Source of the DNA: Luteolibacter sp. SL250
GTDB taxonomy: Bacteria; Verrucomicrobiota; Verrucomicrobiia; Verrucomicrobiales; Akkermansiaceae
NCBI RefSeq assembly: GCF_026625605.1
Contig: NZ_CP113054.1
Span: 1,674,001-1,738,000, forward strand
Reading direction: 5' to 3'
Length of the DNA: 64,000 nt
Position 1 is the first letter of the stretch, and each line of letters begins with the position of its first letter. A program made the translations under genes and the position numbers. Below the pieces are notes generated by a model, which saw nothing but the letters and a program-made list of their open reading frames with translations, ran no database searches and was not told the DNA's origin. Below are positions 8,592 through 17,088 of the stretch, in pieces.

Positions 8592-10298
8592 ATGGCTTAC
8601 GCACCAGCGGAACCCAGAAACCAAGAACTCAGCGACCTGATCGATTCCAAGTTCCGCGAATTCCGCGAAGGATCGATCGTCAAGGGCACGATCCTGGAGA
8701 TCCGCCCGCAGGTCGTCCTCGTCGACATCGGCTACAAGTCCGAAGGCGCGATCCCGTCCAACGAATTCGAGGACGAGGAAATCGAAGTCGGCGATGAAAT
8801 CGAAGTCCTTCTCGAGAAACTCGAAAACGACGAAGGCATGGTCGTCCTCTCCAAGGAGAAGGCAGCCCACAAGCAGAACTGGGAAAAGATCGTCAAGGTG
8901 TTCCAGGACGGCGGCCTCGTTCGCGGCAAGGTCAAGTCCGTCGTCAAAGGCGGCCTCACCGTCAATGTCGGCGTCGAAGCATTCCTTCCAGGTTCCCAAG
9001 TGGACATCATCCCACCGAAAGATCTCAACGAATACGTCGGCAACGTCTACGAATTCAAGATCGTCAAGGTCAACGACGAGCGGAAGAACATCGTTCTCTC
9101 CCGCCGCGAAGTCATCGAAGCCGAGCGCTCCGAGCTCCGCCAGCGCTTCCTCCAGACCGTCAAGGTCGGGGACAAGGTCGTCGGCGCCATCAAGAACATC
9201 ACCGACTTCGGTGCGTTCGTCGATCTCCAGGGCATGGACGGACTGCTCCACATCACCGACATGTCGTGGGGCCGGATCAACCATCCTTCCGAACTCCTCC
9301 ACATCGGCCAGTCCGTCGAAGTCATCATCCTCGACGTGGACCGCGAGAAAGAGCGCGTGTCGCTCGGCCTCAAGCAAATGTCCGACAACCCATGGGAAGA
9401 CATCGAGCGCAAGTACCCCATCGGCCAACAGGTCAAGGGCAAGGTCACCAAGCTCCTCCCTTACGGTGCGTTCGTCGAGATCGAGCGCGGTGTCGAAGGT
9501 CTGGTGCACGTGTCCGAGCTCAGCTGGGTCAAGCGCATCACCCGTCCTTCGGACGTGCTTGAGATTGGCCAGGAAATCGAAGCCGTCGTTCTCGGCATCT
9601 CCATCGAGGAGCAGAAGATCTCCCTCGGCGTCCGCCAGCTCGACTCGAACCCATGGGACGAGATCGAACTCCGCTACCCGGTCGGCGCGACCATCAAGGG
9701 ACCGGTCCGCAACCTCACCGCCTACGGTGCGTTCGTGGAACTGGAAGAAGGCATCGACGGCATGATCCACGTGTCCGACATGTCCTGGACCCGCAAGATC
9801 AACCACCCGTCCGAAGTCCTCAAGAAGGGCGACGAAGTGGAAGCCATCGTGCTTGCGATCGACAAGGCCAACCAGCGCGTCTCCCTCGGCATCAAGCAGA
9901 CCGAAGACGATCCATGGAGCCTCATCGACAGCCGCTTCAAGGTGGGCGACCTGGTCAAGGGCACCGTGGCCAAGATCGCTTCCTTCGGCGCGTTCGTCAG
10001 CCTCGACGGCGACATCGACGGCCTCATCCACATCTCGCAACTCAGCGAGGACCACGTGGAGAAGGTCAAGGACATCATCAAGGTGGGCGACACCATCGAA
10101 GCCCGCGTCATCAAGGTGGACAAGGTGGAGCGCCGCATCGGCCTCTCCATCAAGGCCGTCAACTACTCCGAAGAGCAGCTCAAGAAAGAGTCCGCCAGCT
10201 TCGAAAGCCTCCGTCCGTCTTCCGAGATGGTGGGCCTCGAGCAAGCGTTCAACCTTGCGGCAGCCGCTTCCGAAGAGTGGCGTCCGGGCGAGGAATAA
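8592..10298 (+). CDS. rpsA: 30S ribosomal protein S1
   Basis: 568 residues from the ATG at 8592 (MAYAPAEPRN). An earlier in-frame ATG at 8541 would add 17 residues of low-complexity NQTINQTN that mainly translate a C/A-rich leader, so the later start is preferred. Six S1 (OB) domains can be counted; the last four are the classic repeats with FGAFVDLQGMDGLLHITDMS, YGAFVEIERGVEGLVHVSEL, YGAFVELEEGIDGMIHVSDM and FGAFVSLDGDIDGLIHISQL. S1 binds mRNA leaders on the small subunit and matters most where Shine-Dalgarno sequences are weak, as in this genome. A terminator follows at 10319. Confidence 0.96.
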   Translation: MAYAPAEPRNQELSDLIDSKFREFREGSIVKGTILEIRPQVVLVDIGYKSEGAIPSNEFEDEEIEVGDEIEVLLEKLENDEGMVVLSKEKAAHKQNWEKIVKVFQDGGLVRGKVKSVVKGGLTVNVGVEAFLPGSQVDIIPPKDLNEYVGNVYEFKIVKVNDERKNIVLSRREVIEAERSELRQRFLQTVKVGDKVVGAIKNITDFGAFVDLQGMDGLLHITDMSWGRINHPSELLHIGQSVEVIILDVDREKERVSLGLKQMSDNPWEDIERKYPIGQQVKGKVTKLLPYGAFVEIERGVEGLVHVSELSWVKRITRPSDVLEIGQEIEAVVLGISIEEQKISLGVRQLDSNPWDEIELRYPVGATIKGPVRNLTAYGAFVELEEGIDGMIHVSDMSWTRKINHPSEVLKKGDEVEAIVLAIDKANQRVSLGIKQTEDDPWSLIDSRFKVGDLVKGTVAKIASFGAFVSLDGDIDGLIHISQLSEDHVEKVKDIIKVGDTIEARVIKVDKVERRIGLSIKAVNYSEEQLKKESASFESLRPSSEMVGLEQAFNLAAAASEEWRPGEE

Positions 10299-10318
10299 TC
10301 CTCCTCCGTCTGAAATTC

Positions 10319-10353
10319 AAAAAGCCGGCCGGGTTCTCCCGGCCGGCTTTCTT
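10319..10353 (+). terminator. Rho-independent terminator after rpsA
   Basis: A 13-base perfect stem, AAAGCCGGCCGGG / CCCGGCCGGCTTT (10321-10350) with a TTCT loop, is followed by a T-rich tail, 20 bases after the rpsA stop. Confidence 0.9.
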
Positions 10354-10439
10354 CGTATGGTGGCGGCGATCATCGGTCGCCGTCGTGGGACGGGTGCGAT
10401 CCTCCGATCCTGATTCCGCCATCAGAGCGGCGGATCCTT

Positions 10440-10600
10440 CCGTAGCGTAATGGCTGCGCCATTACGGCAGGGTGGATGGGTGCCGTCCTCCGACCCCAAT
10501 AAAGAATGATCCATCTTTTCATCGTACGGCGCTGCGGGAGCTCTGTGGGCTTATCGAGCCGTCGTGAAATGGCATGTAGCGGAATGGCTCACCATCACGG
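10440..10600. repeat. Degenerate copy of a palindromic MITE/REP-like element; rest of the 10299-10661 gap
   Basis: The 363-base gap between rpsA and the lipoprotein gene holds the terminator and this element. CCGTAGCGTAATGGCTGCG at 10440 is the left palindromic end seen also at 27406, 39071 and 39240 (here G to A with a matching C to T change keeping the palindrome). A degraded right half near 10557-10600 contains GAGCCGTCGTG and TGTAGCGGAATGGC followed by CACGGCAGG. No gene is seen in this stretch. Confidence 0.7.
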
Positions 10601-10661
10601 CAGGCCTCCCGCCCCTGCTTTCTTTTTGGAGTTCGGATTCATCCCTGATAAGAGGACGCGC

Positions 10662-11012
10662 ATGAGATCCTGCCTGCTGCTGATTTCCCCGCTGCTGATG
10701 CTGGCGGGTTGTGATCCTGCGTGTGAGAACGAGATTTCCCATGATCTGCCCTCGCCGGACGGCAGGCACCGGGTGGTGGTGTTTTCCCGGGATTGCGGGG
10801 CGACGACGGGTTCCAACACCCAGGCCACCATCCTGCCGGTGGGAGGGCAGTTGGCGGAAGAAGGCGGCAATGTGTTCAGTATCGATGGTCAGGATTCCGC
10901 GCGCATTTCCTGGACGCAGGATGGAAGATTGGCCGTGGTCATCGCGGGCGATGCCGCGATCTACAAAAAGGAGGATTCGGTGGCAGGCGTGGGAATCGAC
11001 TACTTCCGCTAG
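10662..11012 (+). CDS. Small lipoprotein of unknown function
   Basis: 116 residues from the ATG at 10662, chosen because AGAGGA lies just upstream and the product then begins with a lipoprotein signal (MRSCLLLISPLLMLAGC, lipobox LAGC). The mature part has paired cysteines (CDPACENE, SRDCGATTG) and beta-rich segments such as SPDGRHRVVVFSRDC and ISWTQDGRLAVVIAG. This looks like the small DUF5412-like or 'copper/periplasmic' lipoproteins with an RxxVVF motif, but no family is assigned. It is a single gene closed by a terminator at 11018. Confidence 0.75.
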   Translation: MRSCLLLISPLLMLAGCDPACENEISHDLPSPDGRHRVVVFSRDCGATTGSNTQATILPVGGQLAEEGGNVFSIDGQDSARISWTQDGRLAVVIAGDAAIYKKEDSVAGVGIDYFR

Positions 11013-11017
11013 AAAGG

Positions 11018-11058
11018 AAAAAGCCGGACGGGATTCCTCCCGTCCGGCTCTTCTTTTT
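11018..11058. terminator. Bidirectional terminator between lipoprotein and hpf genes
   Basis: The stem AAGCCGGACGGGA / TCCCGTCCGGCTC T with a short loop has an A-run on its left and TTCTTTTT on its right. It sits between the ends of two convergent genes. Confidence 0.85.
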
Positions 11059-11084
11059 CAATCGAACGCGGTCCTACCGCAGGA

Positions 11085-11675
11085 TCATTCTCCCTTGATG
11101 TCCATGGCGGCGTATTCGCCGTCCTTGCGGCGGTAGACGATGGTCAGGCAGCCGCGGCGGGCGCTCTTGTAGAGCACGAACGGGCGGTCGGAGAGCTCGA
11201 GCTGCATGATGGCATCCTCCTTGTACATCGTCTTGATGGCGTAGTTGTCCGGATGGATGATGAACGGTTCCGGATCGTGTTCCGCCTCTTCCGGGTGATC
11301 GAGGGCGTCCTCGGTGAAGAAGCGCTCCTCCAGGTGCCGGATCGACTCGTTCCGGTGGGGGCGGTTCTTCTTCAGCAGGCGGGTTTTGTGCTTCCGCATC
11401 CGGCGGGCGATCTTGTCAACGGTCTCGTCGATCGCGGCGTACATGTCCTTGCCCTCGGTGTGGGCCTCGATGTGGATGTGGTTCGCGCAGTGGAGGATGA
11501 CTTCGGCGATAAATCGGTTTTTCTGAACGTCGAGAATGGCTTTGGCTTCGATGATGCGCGGGTAGTCCAGATGGAGTCCTTCGATCTTCTTGTGGACGTG
11601 ATCGCGCAGGGCATCGGTCACTTGCTCGTGGCGCACCGTGACGGTGATCGGCAGATTGACGTTGGCAGTTTGCAT
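11085..11675 (-). CDS. hpf: Ribosome hibernation promoting factor, long form
   Basis: 196 residues. The N-terminal domain (about 1-105, beta-alpha-beta fold with ITVTVRHEQVTDALRDHV and VDKIARRMRKHKTRLLKK) occupies the decoding region of the 30S subunit. The C-terminal domain (about 135-190, with YKEDAIMQLELSDRPFVLY and ITIVYRRKDGEY-like ending) drives 100S dimer formation in long HPFs. It acts in the cytoplasm in stationary phase or stress. It is monocistronic; the 262 bases upstream hold no gene and presumably its promoter. Confidence 0.95.
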   Translation of the reverse strand: MQTANVNLPITVTVRHEQVTDALRDHVHKKIEGLHLDYPRIIEAKAILDVQKNRFIAEVILHCANHIHIEAHTEGKDMYAAIDETVDKIARRMRKHKTRLLKKNRPHRNESIRHLEERFFTEDALDHPEEAEHDPEPFIIHPDNYAIKTMYKEDAIMQLELSDRPFVLYKSARRGCLTIVYRRKDGEYAAMDIKGE

Positions 11676-11937
11676 GGTTCTTTATGTGTTACAGGTGAAA
11701 TGGACGGCGGTTTCATCCGCCTTGTCCACCTGACACATTGGACCACCTTTCAAAGGAAAGCCATGCTGATCTTCACAAAAAATCTGATTCCGCGCTTCTA
11801 ACAACGATTGCCGCCCGGCCGTTGCCTTGCCTTCCGGAACGAGTGTCTGTTCCGGCATGGAGTCGCCGCGGATGCGTGGTTCTCCGTTCCCATGAGCAAC
11901 CTGTGTTCGCCGTGGCCCCCTTGCGGGCGGACAGGCA

Positions 11938-13467
11938 TCAGCGGCCCTGTGGAGTGGTGAGGGTCTCGAACAGATCCTTGCTCTCGTCCGGCTCTCCCAC
12001 CGTCTCGCCGGCAGCTTGCGCCAGTTCGGCAAAGTTGTCCACGGGCCGGCCGCTGGTGCCGGAAATCTTGAGGGTTACCCATCGGAATCCGTCCTTGCTC
12101 TCCTTGAACACCTGGGCGAGAGCGGGATTCCGGCCTGCGGTGACGGTTGCTTCCGGGAGCCCCACCTCAAGTGTTCCGGAAAGCACTTCGTTCTTTTCGA
12201 GTGAGAGATCTCCGGTGACTTTGAGCTGGGTTTTTGAGACGATGGCAAGTTCGCTGATCCTGACCACGCCGTTTTCCCGATGGAGGATGCCGGTGCAGCC
12301 ATCGTGGAACAGGGGGTCAAGGAACCATGGATTGTCCGTGAGCTGGGAAAGTTTCCGGAGGAATGAGAAGTTGTTGAGGCGGGGCAGGGAGTTTGATGAA
12401 GAGGAGAAAGCGACGTGGAGTCTGCCAGCGGGGTTGGAAGATGAGAAAGAGAGTTCGTTCCTGCCTCCGGGGATCTCGCGGGTGTCCACCCTCCCGGCCA
12501 CCAGGTGACCAAGGGAGGTTCCTGCGATGCCGTTCATGTTGAAGGAGTTCATTTTCACCTCCAACGATTGTTCCTTGCCTGTTGCGGATGGATCGAATGC
12601 TCCCGTGAGTTCGATGTTCCCGAGGTTGTCGAGTTCGTGGAAGAGCCGCATGCTCACGATCTCCACGCCGTTCTGCTTGATATCCAGAAGTGCACGGTCC
12701 ATCCGGAAGACGGGCCACTCCGGAACGTGCATTTCCCCTCTGAAAAGCCGGACGGAGGGGGGCCCTTCACCGTTGCCGGGATAGAATGATCCCTCGGTCT
12801 TGAGAAGGCGGAGGGAAGGGGCGTTGGTGTCACCAAGGAGAATATCGAGATTCGCCACCGCCAGACGTTCGACCGAGATGGGGGATGACCCGGCCGCCGG
12901 GAAATAGCGGAGTGGCTGCCCTCCTTGCTGTGAACCGATCACGAGCTTCCCGCCAGTGGCGGAAACCTCATTGACGCTCCATCGATTTCCGATGACGCCG
13001 CCCATGAGGGACTGCGCCCGGATCTCGGTGAGGGAAAGGGATTTCAGCAGGTTGCCCTCCGGCCATTCCAGATCCGCACCCCGGGCAACCATGCCGGTCG
13101 GGCTGATCTGGAGTTGCTGGAAGAGGATGTTCGCACCGGTTCCGGTATTGAACTTCGAGATGATTTTTTTCCGGTAGGGGGCGCTGTTCGCGTAGATGAT
13201 GAGACCTCCGAAAATCATGCCAGCCAGGATCATCAGGACGACGACGGAAGACACCTGGAAGGCACGCAGGCGTGACGCCTTCTTCGCCGCATCCTTGTGG
13301 GGCTGGGTGCTCCGCCGTTTGCGCTTCCTCACCTTGATGGCTTGGGTACCGTCGGCGCGGGTCACCAGTTCGCCCGAATCTTCAGGAGTGGGGGATGACT
13401 TGCCTTGCAAGCGTTCCAGCATTTCATCGAGCGAATATTTCTCCGGCTCGGCGGGTTGTGAAGACAT
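11938..13467 (-). CDS. AsmA-like single-pass membrane protein, unknown function
   Basis: 509 residues. A cytoplasmic N-tail (about 1-68) is rich in charged residues, with YSLDEMLERLQ and KVRKRKRRS. One membrane segment follows (about 72-94, VVLMILAGMIFGGLIIY), then a long periplasmic beta-rich region with repeated short strands and a C-terminal VTGDLSLEKNEVLSGTLEVG that looks like AsmA/YhdP-type proteins. Function is unknown. The gene starts 32 bases downstream of the pilus secretin on the same strand, so the two are probably co-transcribed and this may be an inner-membrane partner. No pilin, PilM or ATPase gene is present beside it. Confidence 0.72.
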   Translation of the reverse strand: MSSQPAEPEKYSLDEMLERLQGKSSPTPEDSGELVTRADGTQAIKVRKRKRRSTQPHKDAAKKASRLRAFQVSSVVVLMILAGMIFGGLIIYANSAPYRKKIISKFNTGTGANILFQQLQISPTGMVARGADLEWPEGNLLKSLSLTEIRAQSLMGGVIGNRWSVNEVSATGGKLVIGSQQGGQPLRYFPAAGSSPISVERLAVANLDILLGDTNAPSLRLLKTEGSFYPGNGEGPPSVRLFRGEMHVPEWPVFRMDRALLDIKQNGVEIVSMRLFHELDNLGNIELTGAFDPSATGKEQSLEVKMNSFNMNGIAGTSLGHLVAGRVDTREIPGGRNELSFSSSNPAGRLHVAFSSSSNSLPRLNNFSFLRKLSQLTDNPWFLDPLFHDGCTGILHRENGVVRISELAIVSKTQLKVTGDLSLEKNEVLSGTLEVGLPEATVTAGRNPALAQVFKESKDGFRWVTLKISGTSGRPVDNFAELAQAAGETVGEPDESKDLFETLTTPQGR

Positions 13468-13499
13468 CGGCGGTTAGGATGATGGGAAGGAACGACGGG

Positions 13500-15908
13500 T
13501 CATTGCTGCTGCCGGAACGGACGACCGGTGGGATCCACAAGCTGGACGTTCACCATGAAGATGATGGCGGTTGATACCGGTTGGTGGGCTTTCGACTGGA
13601 AGAGGCGTCCCACGACGGGAAGGTTCCCCAGAACCGGGCTCTTGTCCTCGACGCTCTGCAGGTTCTGCTTGAGCAGGCCGCCGACGATGATGGTGGAGCC
13701 GTCCGCAACGCTCAGGGTGGGGATGTCCACCCTCTGGGTGCTGAAGACCGGCATCAGGATCGAGTTGTCGGTCACGCGGATGGAACCGGAGCCCGAGGGC
13801 ATGTTGATCGGGGTGCCATAGTTGACGAATCCATCGAAATCAGTGATGGAAGGTTTCATGACCACTTCGATGAAGCGCTTGTTCGCGTCCGCAGTGGGCA
13901 GGACCTCGAGGATCACCCCCACTTCCCGCATGTCGAACGCAGTTGGTGTGGCAGGCGTCACGGGAAATGAGTTGTTGCCCTCCGAGCCGACGTAGACGCC
14001 GTTGAGGTAGATTTCCGTCGAGCTGATGGTCTGGGGGATCTCCGGGGGCTCATATTCCGTCGGATAGATGAACTCGCGCACAACCCGCACGGAAGATGCC
14101 TGGCCGTTCCGTGTGACCGTGGAGGGACTGGTCATGAGATCGACACCTTTCTTCTGGCTCAGTCCCCGCATGAGCATGTTCGCCTGGTTGCCTCCGAAGA
14201 CGCCGGAAATGCGGAAAATGCCCGGGGCGCGGTTTGCCGGCAGGGTCCGGTCGCTTCCCATGTTGATGAGATCGTCGATGGCATTTCCGTCGATGGCGGT
14301 GGCGCCACTCCGGTTGCCCGCGGTGATCGGGCGGAGGCTGTTGCCAGGGGGGATGGTGACAGGTACATCAAAAAGATCATCACCACTTCCCTGGGACCCT
14401 CCGCTGAGCGTGTAGCGGTCGCCGTCGAAGCCGACGCCGCCGAGGGTCCAGTCGAAGCCGAGTTCCTCGAGGTTCCGCTGGTCGGTGCGGATCATGGTGA
14501 CCCGCGTGATGACGTTCACGGGCTCCGCTTCGGAGATGGATTCGACAATGCGGGCGATGGTGTCGAGATTGGTCTCCGTATTCGTGACGCGGAGGGTGTT
14601 GTTCTGTGCGTTGAAGGTGGCGCTGGCTCCGTCCGGGAAAGGCACGCCCTGCATGGCCAGTGCTTCCTGGGCTCCCAGCCGTTTCGCCAGGAGTCCTCCA
14701 CCGGCGGCAGGCGTGGAAGCGAACGGGTCCGCGGAGGCGGCCGGGGTGGACGCTCCTTCGCTCAGGCTCGCCAGAAATCCCGGGGGGACCTTGAAGCTGC
14801 GGGAAGTCAGGCGGGTCGCGTCACCTCCGAGGGCTTGGATGATCACGGAGTAGTCATCCGTCGTATAGTGGGTTCTCGTCAGGTCGGTGACGTACTTGAG
14901 GACCTGGGAAAGAGGCGTGTTGTTGAGCTGGAGATCGAACTTGAGCGCGTTGATCTGGGCGGCTTTGTCCGGCTCGCCGAGATTCAGGTTGAAGTTGATG
15001 GTGCCCGCGGTGCCTTCGTTGGCTGAGACCTGGATGCGCAGGAAGTCGATGGCATCAGAAATGGAGGCCTGCTCCAGGGAAACCTTCGGAATGATGATCT
15101 GGTCGAGTTTGCGGGAGATGGGGACGAAGGTGGTGTCCGCCGTCTGCCCGAGCTGGCCGGGAAGTGCTGGATCCACCGGGAGGGGGGCGAGCGGAAGCTC
15201 CCAAGCCCCTTCCACCTGGCCGAGCATCTCGGCCCGGGCTTGATCGGTTGCCGTCCGCTGGTAGTCGGATTTCGCCGCGGCCAACCGTTCCAGTCCACGG
15301 CGCGCCGCGGAGTTGTATGGATCAATGCGCAGCACGTCGTCGTAGGTGGAACGTGCCTGATCGTATTTACCGAGGTTGTAGGCACCTTCGGCCGTATAGA
15401 GCAATTTGCGGACCTGGTCGACATTCCTGCCGTGGTCCACGGTCATCGCCGGATTGTTCCGGATGGGGTCGTCCAGGTCGGCACGGAACGCGAGCGCTCC
15501 CGGATCGTTGGGGGCGATGTCCGGTTGCAGAACCTTGTCCACGGCTGCTTTTGCTCCGGCGAGATCACCTTTCTTCACCAAGGTTCTGCCGTATTCGACG
15601 GATGCCTGGGCGTAGCGTTCCCTGGCGGCCGACCGGAGTTCGGCGGTGGTGGGCGCGTCCGGCAGCAGGGAGAGTGCTCCGGCGTAAGCTTCCACGGCAT
15701 CGCCATGGCGGCCCGCGTTGTAGGATTCATCCCCTTTCAGGAGGAGCTCGTGGGCTTCCTGGGTGCTGGTTCCGCGTTTCGCCAGTTCACGGGCGGCGAG
15801 ACCGGAGACGTCGGAAGGCCCCTGCGCGAAGAGCGGGGAAAGCAGGCATGCGGTGGCCAGCAAGGCGGCCCTGCCCGTCGGAGGAATGAGAATTCTGGAG
15901 TTCTCCAT
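13500..15908 (-). CDS. Amuc_1098-type type IV pilus secretin (PilQ-like)
   Basis: 802 residues from ATG 15908, chosen because it gives the signal peptide (about 1-31, ending LSPLFAQG). An N-terminal TPR-like part (about 45-225; AHELLLKGDESYNAGR, YDDVLRIDPYNSAARRGLERL) precedes an N-domain and the secretin core with VNVITRVTMIRTDQRNLEEL, FRISGVFGGNQANMLMRGL and the terminal VADGSTIIVGGLLKQN. This is the layout of the Amuc_1098 family, the outer-membrane pore of the Verrucomicrobial pilus-like system. In Akkermansia it sits with Amuc_1099-1102; here only the AsmA-like gene is adjacent. The protein ends PFRQQQ. Confidence 0.88.
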   Translation of the reverse strand: MENSRILIPPTGRAALLATACLLSPLFAQGPSDVSGLAARELAKRGTSTQEAHELLLKGDESYNAGRHGDAVEAYAGALSLLPDAPTTAELRSAARERYAQASVEYGRTLVKKGDLAGAKAAVDKVLQPDIAPNDPGALAFRADLDDPIRNNPAMTVDHGRNVDQVRKLLYTAEGAYNLGKYDQARSTYDDVLRIDPYNSAARRGLERLAAAKSDYQRTATDQARAEMLGQVEGAWELPLAPLPVDPALPGQLGQTADTTFVPISRKLDQIIIPKVSLEQASISDAIDFLRIQVSANEGTAGTINFNLNLGEPDKAAQINALKFDLQLNNTPLSQVLKYVTDLTRTHYTTDDYSVIIQALGGDATRLTSRSFKVPPGFLASLSEGASTPAASADPFASTPAAGGGLLAKRLGAQEALAMQGVPFPDGASATFNAQNNTLRVTNTETNLDTIARIVESISEAEPVNVITRVTMIRTDQRNLEELGFDWTLGGVGFDGDRYTLSGGSQGSGDDLFDVPVTIPPGNSLRPITAGNRSGATAIDGNAIDDLINMGSDRTLPANRAPGIFRISGVFGGNQANMLMRGLSQKKGVDLMTSPSTVTRNGQASSVRVVREFIYPTEYEPPEIPQTISSTEIYLNGVYVGSEGNNSFPVTPATPTAFDMREVGVILEVLPTADANKRFIEVVMKPSITDFDGFVNYGTPINMPSGSGSIRVTDNSILMPVFSTQRVDIPTLSVADGSTIIVGGLLKQNLQSVEDKSPVLGNLPVVGRLFQSKAHQPVSTAIIFMVNVQLVDPTGRPFRQQQ

Positions 15909-15980
15909 ACAAAGGTTTTGGAGACGTATAGAGGGCCGGGCGCGGGAGGGTAAGCGCAAAATCCGGGAAAATTCACCTTT

Positions 15981-16106
15981 TTAGCGCCACCGGAACTCCA
16001 TCTGGAACTCCCGGCGGGGGAGGGGGCGCCGGACCCAGCCCCGGGCCTGCAGATGGGACAGGCACAGTGCACGGAGTTTCTTGAATGCAGGAGTCAGGGT
16101 GTTCAT
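15981..16106 (-). CDS. Possible small basic protein (41 residues)
   Basis: An ATG at 16106 opens a 41-residue frame beginning MNTLTPAFKKLRALC and ending REFQMEFRWR before TAA at 15981. It is strongly basic and amphipathic. It lies just downstream of ribF on the same strand and immediately inside a 10-base inverted repeat that could be an operator. It has no recognised family and coding status is unproven; the alternative is an untranslated spacer. Confidence 0.35.
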   Translation of the reverse strand: MNTLTPAFKKLRALCLSHLQARGWVRRPLPRREFQMEFRWR

Positions 16107-16130
16107 ATGAATTTGTGTTTATATGAACAC
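16099..16130. promoter_or_regulatory. Perfect 10-bp dyad between ribF and the small ORF
   Basis: GTGTTCATAT (16099-16108) and ATATGAACAC (16121-16130) are perfect inverted repeats separated by 12 AT-rich bases; the left arm covers the start codon of the 41-residue ORF. The AT-rich core stands out against GC-rich surroundings. It is not followed by a T-run, which argues for a protein-binding operator rather than a terminator. Confidence 0.6.
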
Positions 16131-16139
16131 TTCGATCCG

Positions 16140-17081
16140 TCAAGCTCCTGGACTTCGCCGCCGGTCATGAATTTTCCGGGCAGCGGCGGCGTCGGCCTCG
16201 ATCTGCCGCTGAAGTGCGGTGAAATCGGCGAATTTCTTCTCCGGCCTGAGGAATTCCACGAAGGTGACCTCCAATTCGGTGCCGTAAATCTCTTCCGAAA
16301 AGTCGAACAGATGGACTTCCAGAGCGCGGGTGGTGCCATCCACGGTCGGACGGACACCCAGGTTCGCGACACCTTGGTGGACTTTCCCATCCGGGAGGGC
16401 AGTGGTGACGGCCCAGACTCCATCGGGAGGAAGCTGGGCATCTCCGGTCGAGACATTGGCGGTGGGGAAGCCGATCGTCCGTCCGAGGTGCCGGCCGTGC
16501 ACGATGGGGCCGCAGACGGAATACGGGCGGCCGAGGAGTGTGGCCGCCGCGGAGAGATTCCCATCGCGGATGGCCTGGCGGATGCGGGTACTGCTCACCC
16601 GTTCGCCCTCAATCATGACGGGGGGCACGGCCTCCAGCCGGAAACCGGAGGTCTCCGCCCGGGACTGGAGCAGTTCAACGTCACCGTGGCGGCCTTTTCC
16701 GAATCTCCAATCCTCACCAACGGCGATGGTGCGGACCGGCGCCGCGAGCAATTGGTCGAGAAACCGGGCTGCGTCCATGGCTGCCAGTTCCTGGTCGAAC
16801 CGCAGGGGGATGAGGAGCTCCGCACCCAGACCGCCCACGATGTGGGCCTTGTGCCCGAGGGTGGCGAGAAGTGAGGAAGGGGCCTTGGCCGGGGCGATGA
16901 CCCGGATGGGATGGGGGTCGAAGGTCAGCACGCCGGCCAGCCCGCCTTGACGGCGTGCGGCATCCACCGCCCGTCCGATCACCGCCCGGTGGCCGATATG
17001 CACGCCGTCGAAAACACCCAGCGCGAGATGCAGCGGAGCATCCAGTGCCGGGAGATCTTCGAGGCGGTTGACGGTGATCAT
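16140..17081 (-). CDS. ribF: Bifunctional riboflavin kinase / FAD synthetase
   Basis: 313 residues from ATG 17081; a GTG at 17096 would overlap the truB stop. The N-terminal nucleotidyl-transferase domain has GVFDGVHIGHR and FDPHPIRVI, with STRIRQAI closing the adenylylation site. The C-terminal kinase domain has GRTIGFPTANV and the late VEFLRPEKKFADFTALQRQI. The enzyme converts riboflavin to FMN and then FAD in the cytoplasm. It is the third gene of an nrnA-truB-ribF run, an arrangement common in bacteria downstream of rbfA/infB. Confidence 0.95.
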   Translation of the reverse strand: MITVNRLEDLPALDAPLHLALGVFDGVHIGHRAVIGRAVDAARRQGGLAGVLTFDPHPIRVIAPAKAPSSLLATLGHKAHIVGGLGAELLIPLRFDQELAAMDAARFLDQLLAAPVRTIAVGEDWRFGKGRHGDVELLQSRAETSGFRLEAVPPVMIEGERVSSTRIRQAIRDGNLSAAATLLGRPYSVCGPIVHGRHLGRTIGFPTANVSTGDAQLPPDGVWAVTTALPDGKVHQGVANLGVRPTVDGTTRALEVHLFDFSEEIYGTELEVTFVEFLRPEKKFADFTALQRQIEADAAAARKIHDRRRSPGA

Positions 17082-17088
17082 GATGGGT

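Noticed and set aside
8526-10244. 572-residue minus-strand frame opposite rpsA
   Set aside because: Low-complexity acidic antisense of the repetitive S1 domains; the S1 frame is unambiguous.
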